Shown here one piece after another: positions 35,606 through 45,234 of a stretch of DNA of 64,000 nucleotides. The translations under genes and the position numbers were made by a program. This DNA is from Limosilactobacillus oris (lineage in GTDB: Bacteria; Bacillota; Bacilli; Lactobacillales; Lactobacillaceae), in assembly GCF_025311495.1 (NCBI RefSeq), contig NZ_CP104398.1, positions 1,302,001-1,366,000 of the forward strand, read 5' to 3'. The stretch's first letter is position 1. Each line of letters begins with the position of its first letter. Under the pieces are notes generated by a model, which saw only the letters and a list, made by a program, of their open reading frames with translations, was not told the DNA's origin and searched no databases.

Positions 35606-36946
35606 TTACCAGGCCAGGGCCGCGCGCAGTTCATCCGCCGTGTAAACCCGCCCCTCCTCAAAGCCCCGGAACGGGTGCAGCATTCCTAAAGCAGCTTGCT
35701 GATAGCGGCGTGCCCGGCGGAGGGCATATTCTTCGAGTGAACCATCTTTGACATACGCTAATAGGCGCGCGCTCGGCGTATTCGCCGGGTTAACGATTCG
35801 TTCCTCAAGGTCATCCAGGACCTCCAGATACTCAGGCCCCAGCTGAATCTGGCTAGCATAGTGTTCAAGGTGCCGAATCATGGCCAGAGCGGTGCTTTGA
35901 TACTGGCTGGGCGCCGTTGGCGATTCCTCGGCAATTGCCATGTTCATAGCGTCGGCCCGGGCCAACAGCGATTCGACCTCCCCCTCCCGCATTGCCGGGT
36001 GCATAATAAAGTAACTCGCTAATAACCTGACAAAGCGAAGGGTGCCCGTCCTAATTCCGACCGCACTGCTGGGATCGAGGTCCAGCATTCGCAGCTCTTA
36101 GTATTCAACCCCGCTGTTAGCCAGCTTCTTTAAGTCGGGGTGCCCCTTAAAACGTACGGGGCCATGAAACTCATAGTCAGACGTTAAGATGCCCTGTTTT
36201 ACGCCCTCTTCGATTCGGTCAACATAGGCAGCCAAGCTGCGGTAGTCACTGGTAAACTTGGTTCCAAAGCCGTAGCGGCTCTGCCGAATGCTCCGTACCG
36301 GCCGCGCTAACTCCGCCCCCTTTTCAAAATACCCCTTTTCTGCTACCGGACTAGCGCCAAAAAGGTAGGTCAGTAGCCACCGATAGCGCACGAAGCCTTG
36401 GGCAACGACCGTATACAAGTAGTTGCGGACGGTCCGTTCATCCGCAAACTGGCTGCTGAATTTCTCCAGGACAAGTTCGATCACGTGCTGGTCGATTCCT
36501 AAGCTAATGTGCGCTCCACAGGGTGTCCCCTGCGAGTAGCCGTGCCGTTTCGCCCATTCCTGCAGGTAGGCCTCCTTCTTAGGGCCCATCTTTGCCAAGA
36601 CGAGTGTCCGCTTATCCTTGGGAAGGCGGGGCGGCATTGACAGGGGCCACAGCATCTCCCCCGGCGCCAGCGCTGAGCGGAGGCAGTTATTCAGCCGGTA
36701 CAAGTAGTGGATGGCGTCCAAGGAATGCTTGGCCGACGGGGTCACGGTTTCCGACATGGTTTCCAAAAAATCGTTCGTGATCCACGGGTTAGTCTGTTCA
36801 TCGCCAATTCCAGCCGGATAGGGTTCCTGACTTAACTGTCCGCTTCCGTCAATCCGCTGCATTTCAATTTCTAAGCCCACCGTAAAATCTGATGTTTTCG
36901 CGACAGCTTCATTTTCATAAATGGTCTGACCAATTCAGCTGAACAT
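35606..36946 (-). pseudogene. gshA: Glutamate-cysteine ligase with two nonsense codons
   Basis: A full-length glutamate-cysteine ligase frame of about 446 codons starts at the ATG at 36946 behind a strong GGGAGGCGG Shine-Dalgarno. Codon 4 is TGA (36935-36937), after which the frame continues IGQTIYENEAVAKTSDFTVG into GLEIEMQRID, the family's start. A second stop, TAA at 36098-36100, interrupts the conserved YLELRMLDLDP segment; a TTA-to-TAA change would explain it. Everything else looks intact, including PCGAHISLG, RQSRYGFGTKF and the C-terminal part. Glutathione precursor synthesis from this locus is probably lost, unless readthrough occurs. Confidence 0.88.
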
Positions 36947-37049
36947 ACTCTCCGCCTCCCTTTAATATTAAAAAAATATAATTTTATTTTAATACAATAG
37001 CGTGTTTGCTTTCATTTAACAAGGGGTAGGTCGGGTTCATTGATAAAAA

Positions 37050-37083
37050 GACTGCCACCCGGTTCAATAACCAAGGTGGCAGT
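37050..37083 (-). terminator. Terminator of the rpmH-rnpA-yidC operon
   Basis: Stem actgccacc/ggtggcagt; on the minus strand it is followed by a T5 run. Confidence 0.8.
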
Positions 37084-37122
37084 TTTGATACTTGTTCAAA
37101 TTAAGTTGATCGAACCAGCCGA

Positions 37123-37953
37123 CTATTTCCGGCGACTTTGGTAAGCGCGGCGCTTTGCCTTTTCGATCTTCCGCTTCCGGGCCTTTTCAACCCGTTGCTT
37201 CTCTTCCCGCTCACGGCGAATCTTGAATGGATTCTGCAACAGCAGGGTTTGAACAACTTGGAAGGCGTTGGAAACTACCCAGTACAGCGTGATTGCTGAG
37301 GAGAAGCCCAGGGCCATGAAGAAGATCATGATCGGCATGAACCAGGTCATCATGGTCGTCATGCTATTCTTTTCTGGCATCGAGGCCATTGATAGCCAAG
37401 AACTAACGAAGGTGAAGACCGCCGCCAAAACTGGCAAGACATAGTAAGGGTCGGTGTGCCCCAGCTGCAGCCAGAGGAAAGTCCCGTGCCGCAGTTCCGG
37501 TGTCCGCCAAATTGCTTGGTACAGGGCCCACATGATTGGCAGCTGAACAATCATTGGCAGCATTGAGGCCATCGGATGGACGCCCGCTTCCTTGTAGAGC
37601 TTTTGGGTCTCTTCCTGCATCTTCATCATCGAATCACGGTCGCGTGATGAATACTTCTTTTGGACTGCCTTTAGCTGCGGCGTGATTTCCTGCATCCGGA
37701 CCATCGACTTGGTCTGGTAAAAGGCTAGTGGCAAGAGCAGCACCCGGATGATGATCGTGAAGATGATGATCCCCATCCCGTAGCCTCCAGTGTGGTTGGA
37801 GAGCCAGATAATAAACTGCGAGAAGTTGTAAACGATGTAGTGATCCCAGAAACCGGTACTATGACTCGTTACGGGCTGGTTGGAACAAGCAGCCAGCAGC
37901 ATTGTCATACTGGCAATCGCTGCTAGGCTCAAGGCTTTTTTCTTTTTTTTCAC
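37123..37953 (-). CDS. yidC: Membrane protein insertase YidC/OxaA (lipoprotein)
   Basis: Inserts and folds membrane proteins. The start chosen is GTG at 37953 (VKKKKKALSLAAIASMTML), behind GAGGAAG and one base after the rnpA stop; longer in-frame extensions run into rnpA. It has 276 residues with a lipobox LLAAC near residue 24. It has the YidC membrane core (GYGMGIIIFTIIIRVLLLPL, then QLPIMWALYQAIW and WFMPIMIFFMALGFSSAI). A basic C-terminal tail follows (KRKIEKAKRRAYQSRRK). Lactobacilli often have a second yidC elsewhere. Confidence 0.94.
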   Translation of the reverse strand: MKKKKKALSLAAIASMTMLLAACSNQPVTSHSTGFWDHYIVYNFSQFIIWLSNHTGGYGMGIIIFTIIIRVLLLPLAFYQTKSMVRMQEITPQLKAVQKKYSSRDRDSMMKMQEETQKLYKEAGVHPMASMLPMIVQLPIMWALYQAIWRTPELRHGTFLWLQLGHTDPYYVLPVLAAVFTFVSSWLSMASMPEKNSMTTMMTWFMPIMIFFMALGFSSAITLYWVVSNAFQVVQTLLLQNPFKIRREREEKQRVEKARKRKIEKAKRRAYQSRRK

Positions 37954-37954
37954 G

Positions 37955-38311
37955 CTATTCTTCCTCACTTTTTTCCTTAAATAAGTTGGCCCGCTTGAGT
38001 GCATGGACCAGGTTCTTCTTTGTTTCTGCCATCTCAAGGCCATCTGCTGCCGGACGGGCAATCACTAAAAAGTCAACATCCGACCGCAACTGCGGCTTGA
38101 CTTCTAGCAGGCTTTGCCGAATCCGACGCTTTACCCAGTTCCGGTGAACCGCGTTCCCAATCTTTTTACCGACCGAGATTCCAACCCGGAAATGCTTCTG
38201 ACCCGGTTTTGCCATCTGATAAATTATGAATTTATGGTTGGCAACAGAATTATGGGTTTCAAAAACCCGCTGAAATTCACTTTCCTTTTTTACTCGGTAT
38301 GACTTTCTCAT
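37955..38311 (-). CDS. rnpA: Ribonuclease P protein component
   Basis: Protein subunit of RNase P, which matures tRNA 5' ends together with the RNA subunit (not in this window). It has 118 residues. The basic N-terminus is [20 protein letters not shown] and the family signature is [20 protein letters not shown]. It lies between rpmH and yidC, the conserved order. Its stop is immediately followed by the yidC GTG start, which suggests translational coupling. Confidence 0.96.
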   Translation of the reverse strand: MRKSYRVKKESEFQRVFETHNSVANHKFIIYQMAKPGQKHFRVGISVGKKIGNAVHRNWVKRRIRQSLLEVKPQLRSDVDFLVIARPAADGLEMAETKKNLVHALKRANLFKEKSEEE

Positions 38312-38415
38312 GATGTCTAATCTCCAGCCTTACTACGTTAGATATGAAAAAGGGCTAGGCAAACAACAACGCCAACGATCGTTGTTCGCTGAATTGCTTG
38401 CCCGCCCTCTACAAT

Positions 38416-38439
38416 AAAAAAAGCCACTATAAAAGTGGC
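38416..38439 (-). terminator. Hairpin between rpmH and rnpA
   Basis: Stem gccac/gtggc (extended by G-C pairs) followed by a seven-T run on the minus strand. It probably reduces read-through from rpmH into rnpA. Confidence 0.6.
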
Positions 38440-38444
38440 CGTGG

Positions 38445-38579
38445 TTATGCAGATAATACTTTTCTGCCCTTTTGACGCCGACGTGCTAATACCTTACGGC
38501 CATTGCTGGTGCTCATGCGCTTACGGAAGCCATGGACACGTGCACGGTGACGCTTCTTTGGTTGAAACGTGCGCTTCAT
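38445..38579 (-). CDS. rpmH: 50S ribosomal protein L34
   Basis: A 44-residue highly basic ribosomal protein. It starts [18 protein letters not shown] and ends [12 protein letters not shown], the textbook L34 sequence. The Shine-Dalgarno AGGAGG lies eight bases upstream of the ATG at 38579. It is divergent from dnaA across the origin, as in most Firmicutes. A TATACT -10 lies upstream on the minus strand. Confidence 0.98.
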   Translation of the reverse strand: MKRTFQPKKRHRARVHGFRKRMSTSNGRKVLARRRQKGRKVLSA

Positions 38580-39057
38580 GCGTTTGCACCTCCTATTTGA
38601 TAAATCGGTTTGTTTCTATTCTTTCTTCAAACATACTTTGGAAGTATAACATACTTTGACTGATTATTAAACGGCAAAAAAATATTTAAATTTTTTAGTT
38701 ATCCACAGAATGTGCAAAATAATCCACAACGTTGTGTAAACACCCCGGGTTGCCCCAGCTTATTCACAGGCTTTTTCCCTCCTCATCCCCAAATTCACAC
38801 CCTGTTATTAAAGTTATCCACAACCCCGCATTTTCCTGTGCAAAAGTCCGCGAATCCTTATATTAATAGGCTTAGGTTTTCCACAGATTCCTGTTAATAG
38901 CCCGATCGATTAGCACGTTTTACCCGAAATCCACACCGGCAATCCTAAATTACACACAGAGTTGTGTAATTTTTTTTAGCTTGTCCACTCCCCTGTGGAA
39001 AACTAATATCGAGAATGATAGAATATCGGTTGGAATTAAATATTAGGAGGAATTATT
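38580..39057. other. Replication origin, lobe 1 (rpmH-dnaA intergenic region)
   Basis: The 478-bp gap contains clustered DnaA boxes. TTATCCACA occurs at 38699-38707 and 38814-38822, TTATTCACA at 38760-38768, TTTTCCACA at 38877-38885 and an inverted TGTGGAAAA at 38994-39002. Further near-matches lie between them, and an A/T-rich stretch near 38670-38700 could assist opening. Together with the second cluster behind dnaA this forms a bipartite oriC as in Bacillus. Confidence 0.9.
38996..39024 (+). promoter_or_regulatory. Predicted dnaA promoter overlapping a DnaA box
   Basis: TGGAAA (38996-39001), 17 bp, then TAGAAT (39019-39024). The -35 lies within the inverted DnaA box at 38994-39002, so DnaA could repress its own gene. 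Confidence 0.45.
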
Positions 39058-40365
39058 TTGACTGAGCTCGATTCTCTGTGGGAAGCGATCCAAAATTCTT
39101 TTCGTCAATACACCGGCCAGGTGACCTTTGACAATTTTATTGCTCCGGCAAAACCGATTTCTCTCTCGCAAACACGTCTGGAAATTGAATTACCGACGCC
39201 CATGCATCGTGATTTCTGGAATAAAAATCTGACGGAAAAGCTCAAGGAGTACGTCCAACGTGAACTAGGACGTGCGGTTGAGCCAATTTACGTTTTAACG
39301 GGAGAACAAAAATCACCTAAACCGCAGCCGACTGCTGTCCCCACTTCCAACATCCCTTTAAATCCCTACTATAATTTCGAAACTTTTGTCGTGGGGGACG
39401 GCAATAAGATTGCCCATGCCGCGGCCCTCAACGCTGCCGAGCGTCCGGGATACATGAACCCCCTCTTCATTTACGGCGGCGTAGGTTTAGGTAAGACCCA
39501 CTTAATGGAAGCCATCGGGAATTACATGTTAAAGATCAACAAGAACGCCCGGGTCAAGTACGTCACCAGTGAAGAATTTACCAATGACTTCATCAACTCA
39601 ATCCAAAAGCGGACCACCGAGCAATTCCGGGAAGAATACCGGAACCTCGACCTGCTGTTAATTGATGATATTCAGTTTCTAGCGGACAAAGAGGGGACCC
39701 AGATTGAATTTTTCAATACCTTTAATACCCTCTACGACCAGCAAAAACAAATTGTCCTGACCAGCGACCGGATGCCCAGGGAAATCCCCGAACTGCAAGA
39801 CCGGCTAGTCTCCCGCTTCATGTGGGGAATGCCCGTCGAGATTACCCCACCGGACCTCGAAACTCGGATTGCGATCCTCCGCAGCAAGGTGGAAGAGGAC
39901 CACATCGATATCGGTAATGACACCCTGAACTACATTGCCGGACAAATCGATACCAACGTGCGGGAACTTGAAGGTGCCCTGACCAAGGTCCAAGTTTACG
40001 CAGACCTGAGCAACGAAATCATCACGCCCCACCTAGCATCACGGGCTCTAAAAGATTTCCGCCACTCCGCCAAACGTCAAATCACCGTTGAGGATATTCA
40101 AAAACAGGTGGCGTCGTTCTATAACATCACCCAGGCCGACATCATCGGTAAAAAACGGGTCAAACAAATCGTTATGCCCCGCCAAATCGCGATGTACCTC
40201 ACCCGTGAACTGACCGACTTTTCCCTGCCTAAGATTGGCAAAGAATTTGGTGGCAAAGACCATACTACGGTCTTACACGCAATCGATAAAATTGAAGCCT
40301 CCATTAAGGATGACTCCCAATTGCAGCAGGACATTCACAAACTCAAAGACCAGCTCAACGCCTAG
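39058..40365 (+). CDS. dnaA: Chromosomal replication initiator DnaA
   Basis: The initiator ATPase that binds DnaA boxes and opens the origin. It has 435 residues from a TTG start at 39058, behind AGGAGG. Domain I starts LDSLWEAIQNSFRQY and domain II is a short Pro-rich linker (SPKPQPTAVPTSN). The AAA+ domain III has the P-loop GGVGLGKTHLMEA (about 139-148) and the sensor RDL-LLIDDIQFLADKEGTQ region. Domain IV has the HTH signature with GKDHTTVLHAIDKIE. It is flanked by both lobes of oriC. Confidence 0.98.
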   Translation: MTELDSLWEAIQNSFRQYTGQVTFDNFIAPAKPISLSQTRLEIELPTPMHRDFWNKNLTEKLKEYVQRELGRAVEPIYVLTGEQKSPKPQPTAVPTSNIPLNPYYNFETFVVGDGNKIAHAAALNAAERPGYMNPLFIYGGVGLGKTHLMEAIGNYMLKINKNARVKYVTSEEFTNDFINSIQKRTTEQFREEYRNLDLLLIDDIQFLADKEGTQIEFFNTFNTLYDQQKQIVLTSDRMPREIPELQDRLVSRFMWGMPVEITPPDLETRIAILRSKVEEDHIDIGNDTLNYIAGQIDTNVRELEGALTKVQVYADLSNEIITPHLASRALKDFRHSAKRQITVEDIQKQVASFYNITQADIIGKKRVKQIVMPRQIAMYLTRELTDFSLPKIGKEFGGKDHTTVLHAIDKIEASIKDDSQLQQDIHKLKDQLNA

Positions 40366-40366
40366 C

Positions 40367-40522
40367 TGTGGAAAAGTTCCATGCTTGTCCCCAGAATCAT
40401 CAACAAGTTATCCACAAGTAAACGGGTGTGATATGATTGGATTCAAGGACTTATCCACAGTTTTAACAGGCCCTATTACTACTACTACTATTTTTAAACT
40501 ATAAAATATATTTATATAAAAT
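40367..40522. other. Replication origin, lobe 2 with unwinding element (dnaA-dnaN gap)
   Basis: DnaA boxes lie at 40367-40375 (inverted TGTGGAAAA), 40408-40416 and 40451-40459 (TTATCCACA). After the last comes a GC patch (ggccc, 40469-40473), then CTA TTA CTA CTA CTA CTA (40473-40490), and an A/T-only stretch at 40491-40522. Read on the lower strand, the triplets are TAG repeats: the DnaA-trio of the basal unwinding system described for Bacillus. Confidence 0.85.
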
Positions 40523-40543
40523 CAGCAAAGGAGTAACCAGCCA

Positions 40544-41686
40544 ATGAATTTCACAATCAATCGGACTGCGTTCATCAACCAATTAAACAACGTTCTTCGT
40601 GCCATTTCATCTAAAACCACCATTCCAATCTTAACTGGATTAAAGATGGTTGTTGACACTGACCGCATTGTCCTCACCGGGAGTAATTCCGACATTACGA
40701 TTGAAAGTGTCATCGATGCAAGCGATGAAGACTACGGATTAACCGTCAAAGAAGCAGGGGCCATTGTGTTACCCGCCCGTTTCTTCAGCGAAATCGTTAA
40801 GAAGCTGCCAGACAAGCAAGTAACAATTGAAGTTACTAGTGTTTTCCAAACCGACATTACTTCCGGAACCGCGAAGTTCCAAATTAATGGCCAGGATGCC
40901 AGCAACTTCCCCCACCTGCCAGAAATTGAATCTGATAACACGATTACCCTACCGACGGACGTCCTCAAAGAAGTCATCCGGCAAACAGTTATCGCAGTAT
41001 CTAAGCAGGAAAGCCGGCCGATCCTTGCCGGGGTTCACTTTACGTTAAAGGACGGCCTGCTGACGGCAGTCGCAACCGATAGTCACCGCTTGGCGCAACG
41101 GAAAGTGGCCTTGGAAAATGTCGACAGCAGCATCAATTTTGACATCATTATTCCAGGAAAGAGTCTGGATGAGCTCTCGGGAATGATGGGCGATGGGATC
41201 GAAGATGTTAAGGTTCAGGTCAGCGAAAACCAAGTGCTGTTCATCTTTGGCAACACGCACTTCTATTCCCGGCTGCTGGAGGGGAATTACCCAGAAACCA
41301 GCCAGTTGATTCCAACAACGTCCGATACCACGGTGGAAGTGGAAGCGGGCACCTTCCTCTCCTCAATCGACCGGGCTTCCCTGCTGTCTCACGAAAGCCG
41401 TAACGACGTGGTTAAGTTGACGATCCAGCCAGCTAACCAGCGGGTCAAGATCAGCAGTGATTCTCCTGACATCGGGACCGTGGAAGAAGAGGTCGCAACG
41501 ACTGCGCTTGAGGGCCAGGACCTGGAGATCTCCTTCAACCCGAACTACATGAAGGATGCTCTGCGTTCGTTTGGCCAGAGTACGATTCGCATCTCCTTTA
41601 CCTCTGCTCTGCGGCCGTTTACCCTGGTGCCAACTGAAGACACCGAAAACTTTGTTCACCTGATTACCCCAGTGCGGACATTCTAG
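40544..41686 (+). CDS. dnaN: DNA polymerase III sliding clamp (beta subunit)
   Basis: The ring-shaped processivity clamp. The 380 residues form the usual three clamp domains, recognisable from MNFTINRTAFINQLNNVLRA, VVPARFFSEIV-like KLPDKQ, SQLIPTTSDTTV and the C-terminal ALRPFTLVPTEDTENFVHLI and TPVRTF. It lies 179 bp after dnaA, behind the unwinding element, with AAAGGAG before the ATG. It is followed by a terminator at 41703-41737. Confidence 0.98.
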   Translation: MNFTINRTAFINQLNNVLRAISSKTTIPILTGLKMVVDTDRIVLTGSNSDITIESVIDASDEDYGLTVKEAGAIVLPARFFSEIVKKLPDKQVTIEVTSVFQTDITSGTAKFQINGQDASNFPHLPEIESDNTITLPTDVLKEVIRQTVIAVSKQESRPILAGVHFTLKDGLLTAVATDSHRLAQRKVALENVDSSINFDIIIPGKSLDELSGMMGDGIEDVKVQVSENQVLFIFGNTHFYSRLLEGNYPETSQLIPTTSDTTVEVEAGTFLSSIDRASLLSHESRNDVVKLTIQPANQRVKISSDSPDIGTVEEEVATTALEGQDLEISFNPNYMKDALRSFGQSTIRISFTSALRPFTLVPTEDTENFVHLITPVRTF

Positions 41687-41702
41687 TTCGTGAAAGTTTG
41701 TT

Positions 41703-41737
41703 AACGGCCTTAGCCACTAAATGTGGTTAGGGCCGTT
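41703..41737 (+). terminator. Terminator between dnaN and yaaA
   Basis: Perfect stem aacggccttagccac/gtggttagggccgtt (one G-U), loop taaat, then a T6 run. A separate -10 (TATAAT, 41872-41877, with an upstream TG) precedes yaaA. Confidence 0.85.
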
Positions 41738-41904
41738 TTTTACTTGTTTAACCCTAGTGAAATTAATTTATTGGCAAATTGAGCCGTTTTAGGCCGTTTT
41801 TGATAAAAATGGTTCCAAAAGAAGAAAACGGCTGAGATGGGCTAATAAGGGAAAATAGCTTGTGATTGTGATATAATAGATGGAGTAAAGTAGGTGAAAT
41901 AGCA

Positions 41905-42126
41905 GTGGAAATGAAAAAAATTATGATTGACCGGCCATTCATTACCCTCGGTCAATTACTAAAAGAAGAGGCCATTATTCCGACCGGCGGGGCAGCTAAG
42001 TGGTACCTCAAGGAAAATACCGTTTTGGTCAACGCTGAAGCAGACAACCGGCGCGGACGGAAACTATACCCAGGGGACACCGTTACACTACCGGATCATC
42101 GTCAATTAACCATTGAAAGCAAGTAG
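41905..42126 (+). CDS. yaaA: S4-domain RNA-binding protein YaaA
   Basis: A 73-residue S4-like protein encoded between dnaN and recF in many Firmicutes. The S4 motif spans FITLGQLLKEEAIIPTGGAA and the tail DNRRGRKLYPGDTVTL. The start is the GTG at 41905 or ATG at 41911. The exact role is unknown; RNA or ribosome binding is inferred from the fold. It lies 9 bp before recF, and the stop and start codons are nearly coupled. Confidence 0.9.
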   Translation: MEMKKIMIDRPFITLGQLLKEEAIIPTGGAAKWYLKENTVLVNAEADNRRGRKLYPGDTVTLPDHRQLTIESK

Positions 42127-42135
42127 TGATCATTA

Positions 42136-43257
42136 ATGATTCTGTCGGAGCTACATTTACATCACTTTCGTAACTATGAAGACCAAACCGTTCACTTTGC
42201 TCCCGGAGTGAACGTTTTAATTGGTCATAATGCGCAGGGCAAGACCAACATGCTGGAAGCAATCTACGCCCTTTCATTGACCCGGAGTCACCGGACCAAT
42301 AACGACCGGGAGCTGATTAATTGGCGGGAGAAGTCCGCCTCCATTAGTGGGGTTGTCCAGAAAGCCAGCGGAAGAGTACCGCTGGAGCTGCAATTTACCA
42401 AGGAGGGCAAGCGGGCGAAAGTCAACCACTTAGAGCAGGCCCGACTGGCCCAGTATATTGGTCAACTGAACGCGATTTTATTTGCGCCGGAGGACTTGTC
42501 CCTGGTTAAGGGGGCACCAGCAGTCCGGCGCCGTTTTATGGACATGGAATTTAGTCAGATGAGCAGCAAGTACCTGTACAACGCCAGCCAGTACCGTTCC
42601 CTGCTCCGGCAACGGAATAAGTATTTGAAGCAGCTCAAATATCGGCAGCAGCACGACCGGGTCTTGCTCGACGTGCTATCGGACCAGCTGGCGGCTTACG
42701 GGGCCGAATTGGTGGTGGCGCGGTTCCACTTCCTCCAGCAGCTGGAAAAGTGGGCAGCAGACCTGCACTACCAGATTTCTTTGAATGCGGAAAAGCTGCG
42801 CTTGGTGTATGCCACCCAGCTGAAGGTCACGTCGGAAACAACGGTGGACGATGCCTACCAGCAGCTGCTGACGATTTTTAAGGAGAATAAGGCCCGGGAA
42901 ATCGACCAGGGGAGTACGATGTTTGGCCCCCAGCGAGACGATATCCGCTTCCTGGTTAACGGCAAGAACGTTCAATCGTTCGGCTCCCAAGGGCAGCAAC
43001 GGACAACGGCCCTGGCGGTAAAATTGGCGGAGATTGACTTGATGAAGGAGCAGACTGGTGAGTACCCGCTGCTGCTCCTTGATGATGTCCTCTCAGAACT
43101 GGATACGGTCCGTCAGACGCACTTGTTAACGGCAATCCAGGATAAGGTTCAGACCTTTTTGACGACGACCAGTCTGAGTGACGTTGCCCGGCAGCTGATT
43201 AACGAACCCACGATTTTTAACATTAAGAATGGCACTTTGATTAAGGAGGAAGAATAG
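42136..43257 (+). CDS. recF: DNA replication and repair protein RecF
   Basis: SMC-like ATPase that loads RecA at gaps. It has 373 residues. Walker A is [20 protein letters not shown] near residue 30. The signature region is [18 protein letters not shown], followed by Walker [13 protein letters not shown]. The stop codon overlaps the gyrB GTG start by one base (43257), so translation is probably coupled. Confidence 0.97.
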   Translation: MILSELHLHHFRNYEDQTVHFAPGVNVLIGHNAQGKTNMLEAIYALSLTRSHRTNNDRELINWREKSASISGVVQKASGRVPLELQFTKEGKRAKVNHLEQARLAQYIGQLNAILFAPEDLSLVKGAPAVRRRFMDMEFSQMSSKYLYNASQYRSLLRQRNKYLKQLKYRQQHDRVLLDVLSDQLAAYGAELVVARFHFLQQLEKWAADLHYQISLNAEKLRLVYATQLKVTSETTVDDAYQQLLTIFKENKAREIDQGSTMFGPQRDDIRFLVNGKNVQSFGSQGQQRTTALAVKLAEIDLMKEQTGEYPLLLLDDVLSELDTVRQTHLLTAIQDKVQTFLTTTSLSDVARQLINEPTIFNIKNGTLIKEEE

Positions 43258-45203
43258 TGAGCGACGAACAAAAGGAAACCAAGGCGCAACTTGCTAGTGA
43301 ATACGATGCTAGTCAAATTCAGGTTTTAAAGGGATTAGACGCTGTTCGTAAGCGGCCCGGAATGTACATCGGTTCTACTTCAGCCCAGGGGCTGCACCAC
43401 CTGGTTTGGGAAATCGTCGACAACGGGATCGACGAAGCCCTGGCCGGTTTTTGTACTGAAATCAACGTCGAAGTCAACCCGGATAACAGTATTACCGTTC
43501 GCGACAACGGACGGGGGATTCCGGTCGACATCCAAGGCCAGACTGGTAAGCCCGCTCTGGAAACGGTCTTCACGGTCCTCCACGCTGGGGGAAAGTTTGG
43601 CGGTGGCGGCTACAAAGTCTCCGGTGGTTTGCACGGGGTCGGGGCCTCGGTAGTTAACGCCCTGTCCACTGAACTAGACGTGAAGGTTGCTCGGCAGGGG
43701 AAGGAATACTACATGGACTTCGACCACGGGCATGTTAAGACTTCCATGAAGGTCATTAACGACCACCTGGCAGAAGACATCCACGGGACGACCGTTCACT
43801 TCAAGCCGGATCCGGCAATTTTCCGCGAAACCACGGTTTACAACATCAAGACCCTGATGAACCGCCTGCGTGAACTGGCCTTCCTGAACAAGGGCCTTAA
43901 GATTACCATTGAGGATAAGCGCGATGACGAGCCAGAACGGCAGGACTTCCACTATGAGGGTGGGATCCGCCACTACGTCGACTACTTGAACGAGGATAAG
44001 ACGACCCTGTTTGAGCCGCCGATTTACGTGGAGGGCAAGGAAAACGGTATTACCGTAGAAGTATCGCTCCAGTACACCGACTCCTACCGCAGTGAGCTGT
44101 TGACCTTTACCAACAACATCCACACTTACGAAGGGGGAACCCACGAGACCGGCTTCAAGATGGCCCTGACCCGGGTAATTAACGATTACGGGCACAAGGC
44201 GAACATCTTGAAGAGCAACGAAACTCTGTCCGGGGATGACGTTCGTGAAGGGATGACGGCGGTTGTTTCCATCAAGCACCCCGATCCGCAGTTTGAGGGT
44301 CAGACCAAGACCAAGCTGGGGAACTCCGATGCCCGGACGGCCACGGACCACGTCTTCGCGGCGACCTTCAACCGCTTCTTAATGGAACACCCGGATGAAG
44401 CCCGGCAGATTATCGAAAAGGGGCAGCTGGCTTCCAAGGCCCGGGTGGCAGCCAAGCGGGCCCGGGAAGTAACCCGGAAGAAGAGCGGGTTGGAAATCTC
44501 CAACCTGCCCGGCAAGCTGGCTGATAACACCAGTAAGGACCCGAATATCTCAGAATTATTCATCGTCGAGGGGGACTCCGCCGGTGGTTCTGCTAAGCAG
44601 GGGCGGTCGCGGCTGACCCAGGCCATCCTGCCAATTCGGGGGAAGATTTTGAACGTCGAAAAGGCAACCCTGGACCGGGTACTGGCCAACGAAGAAATCC
44701 GCTCCCTCTTTACGGCCCTGGGTACCGGCTTTGGCGAGGATTTCGATATTGACAAGGCCAACTACCACAAGCTGATTATCATGACCGATGCCGATGTCGA
44801 TGGGGCCCACATTCGGACCCTGCTGCTAACCCTGATTTACCGCTTCATGCGGCCGATGATTACCCATGGCTACGTCTACATTGCCCAGCCACCGCTGTAC
44901 CAAGTGCGGCAAGGTAAGTTTGTCCGCTACATCGAATCCGACGAGGAGCTGGAACAGGTAGTTAATTCCCTGCAACCGAGCCCGAAGCCGGTTATCCAGC
45001 GGTACAAGGGGCTTGGTGAAATGGATGCCGAACAGCTGTGGGAGACCACAATGGATCCAGAAAACCGGCACTTGCTCCGGGTTCAGTTAGACGACGCCGA
45101 ACAGGCCAACGAAATTTTCCCAATGCTGATGGGAACCAAGGTTGGCCCGCGGCGGGACTTTATCGAGCAAAACGCCAAGTTTGTTGAAAACCTTGACTTG
45201 TAG
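43257..45203 (+). CDS. gyrB: DNA gyrase subunit B
   Basis: ATPase subunit of gyrase. It has 648 residues from a GTG start overlapping recF. The GHKL ATP site has [15 protein letters not shown] and [11 protein letters not shown], then [13 protein letters not shown]. The TOPRIM domain has [16 protein letters not shown] (near residue 437) and [15 protein letters not shown]. The C-terminal part ends with [18 protein letters not shown]. It is the partner of GyrA encoded 31 bp downstream. Confidence 0.98.
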   Translation: MSDEQKETKAQLASEYDASQIQVLKGLDAVRKRPGMYIGSTSAQGLHHLVWEIVDNGIDEALAGFCTEINVEVNPDNSITVRDNGRGIPVDIQGQTGKPALETVFTVLHAGGKFGGGGYKVSGGLHGVGASVVNALSTELDVKVARQGKEYYMDFDHGHVKTSMKVINDHLAEDIHGTTVHFKPDPAIFRETTVYNIKTLMNRLRELAFLNKGLKITIEDKRDDEPERQDFHYEGGIRHYVDYLNEDKTTLFEPPIYVEGKENGITVEVSLQYTDSYRSELLTFTNNIHTYEGGTHETGFKMALTRVINDYGHKANILKSNETLSGDDVREGMTAVVSIKHPDPQFEGQTKTKLGNSDARTATDHVFAATFNRFLMEHPDEARQIIEKGQLASKARVAAKRAREVTRKKSGLEISNLPGKLADNTSKDPNISELFIVEGDSAGGSAKQGRSRLTQAILPIRGKILNVEKATLDRVLANEEIRSLFTALGTGFGEDFDIDKANYHKLIIMTDADVDGAHIRTLLLTLIYRFMRPMITHGYVYIAQPPLYQVRQGKFVRYIESDEELEQVVNSLQPSPKPVIQRYKGLGEMDAEQLWETTMDPENRHLLRVQLDDAEQANEIFPMLMGTKVGPRRDFIEQNAKFVENLDL

Positions 45204-45234
45204 TCGGGGCTGAGCGGAAAAAGGAGGAACGACA

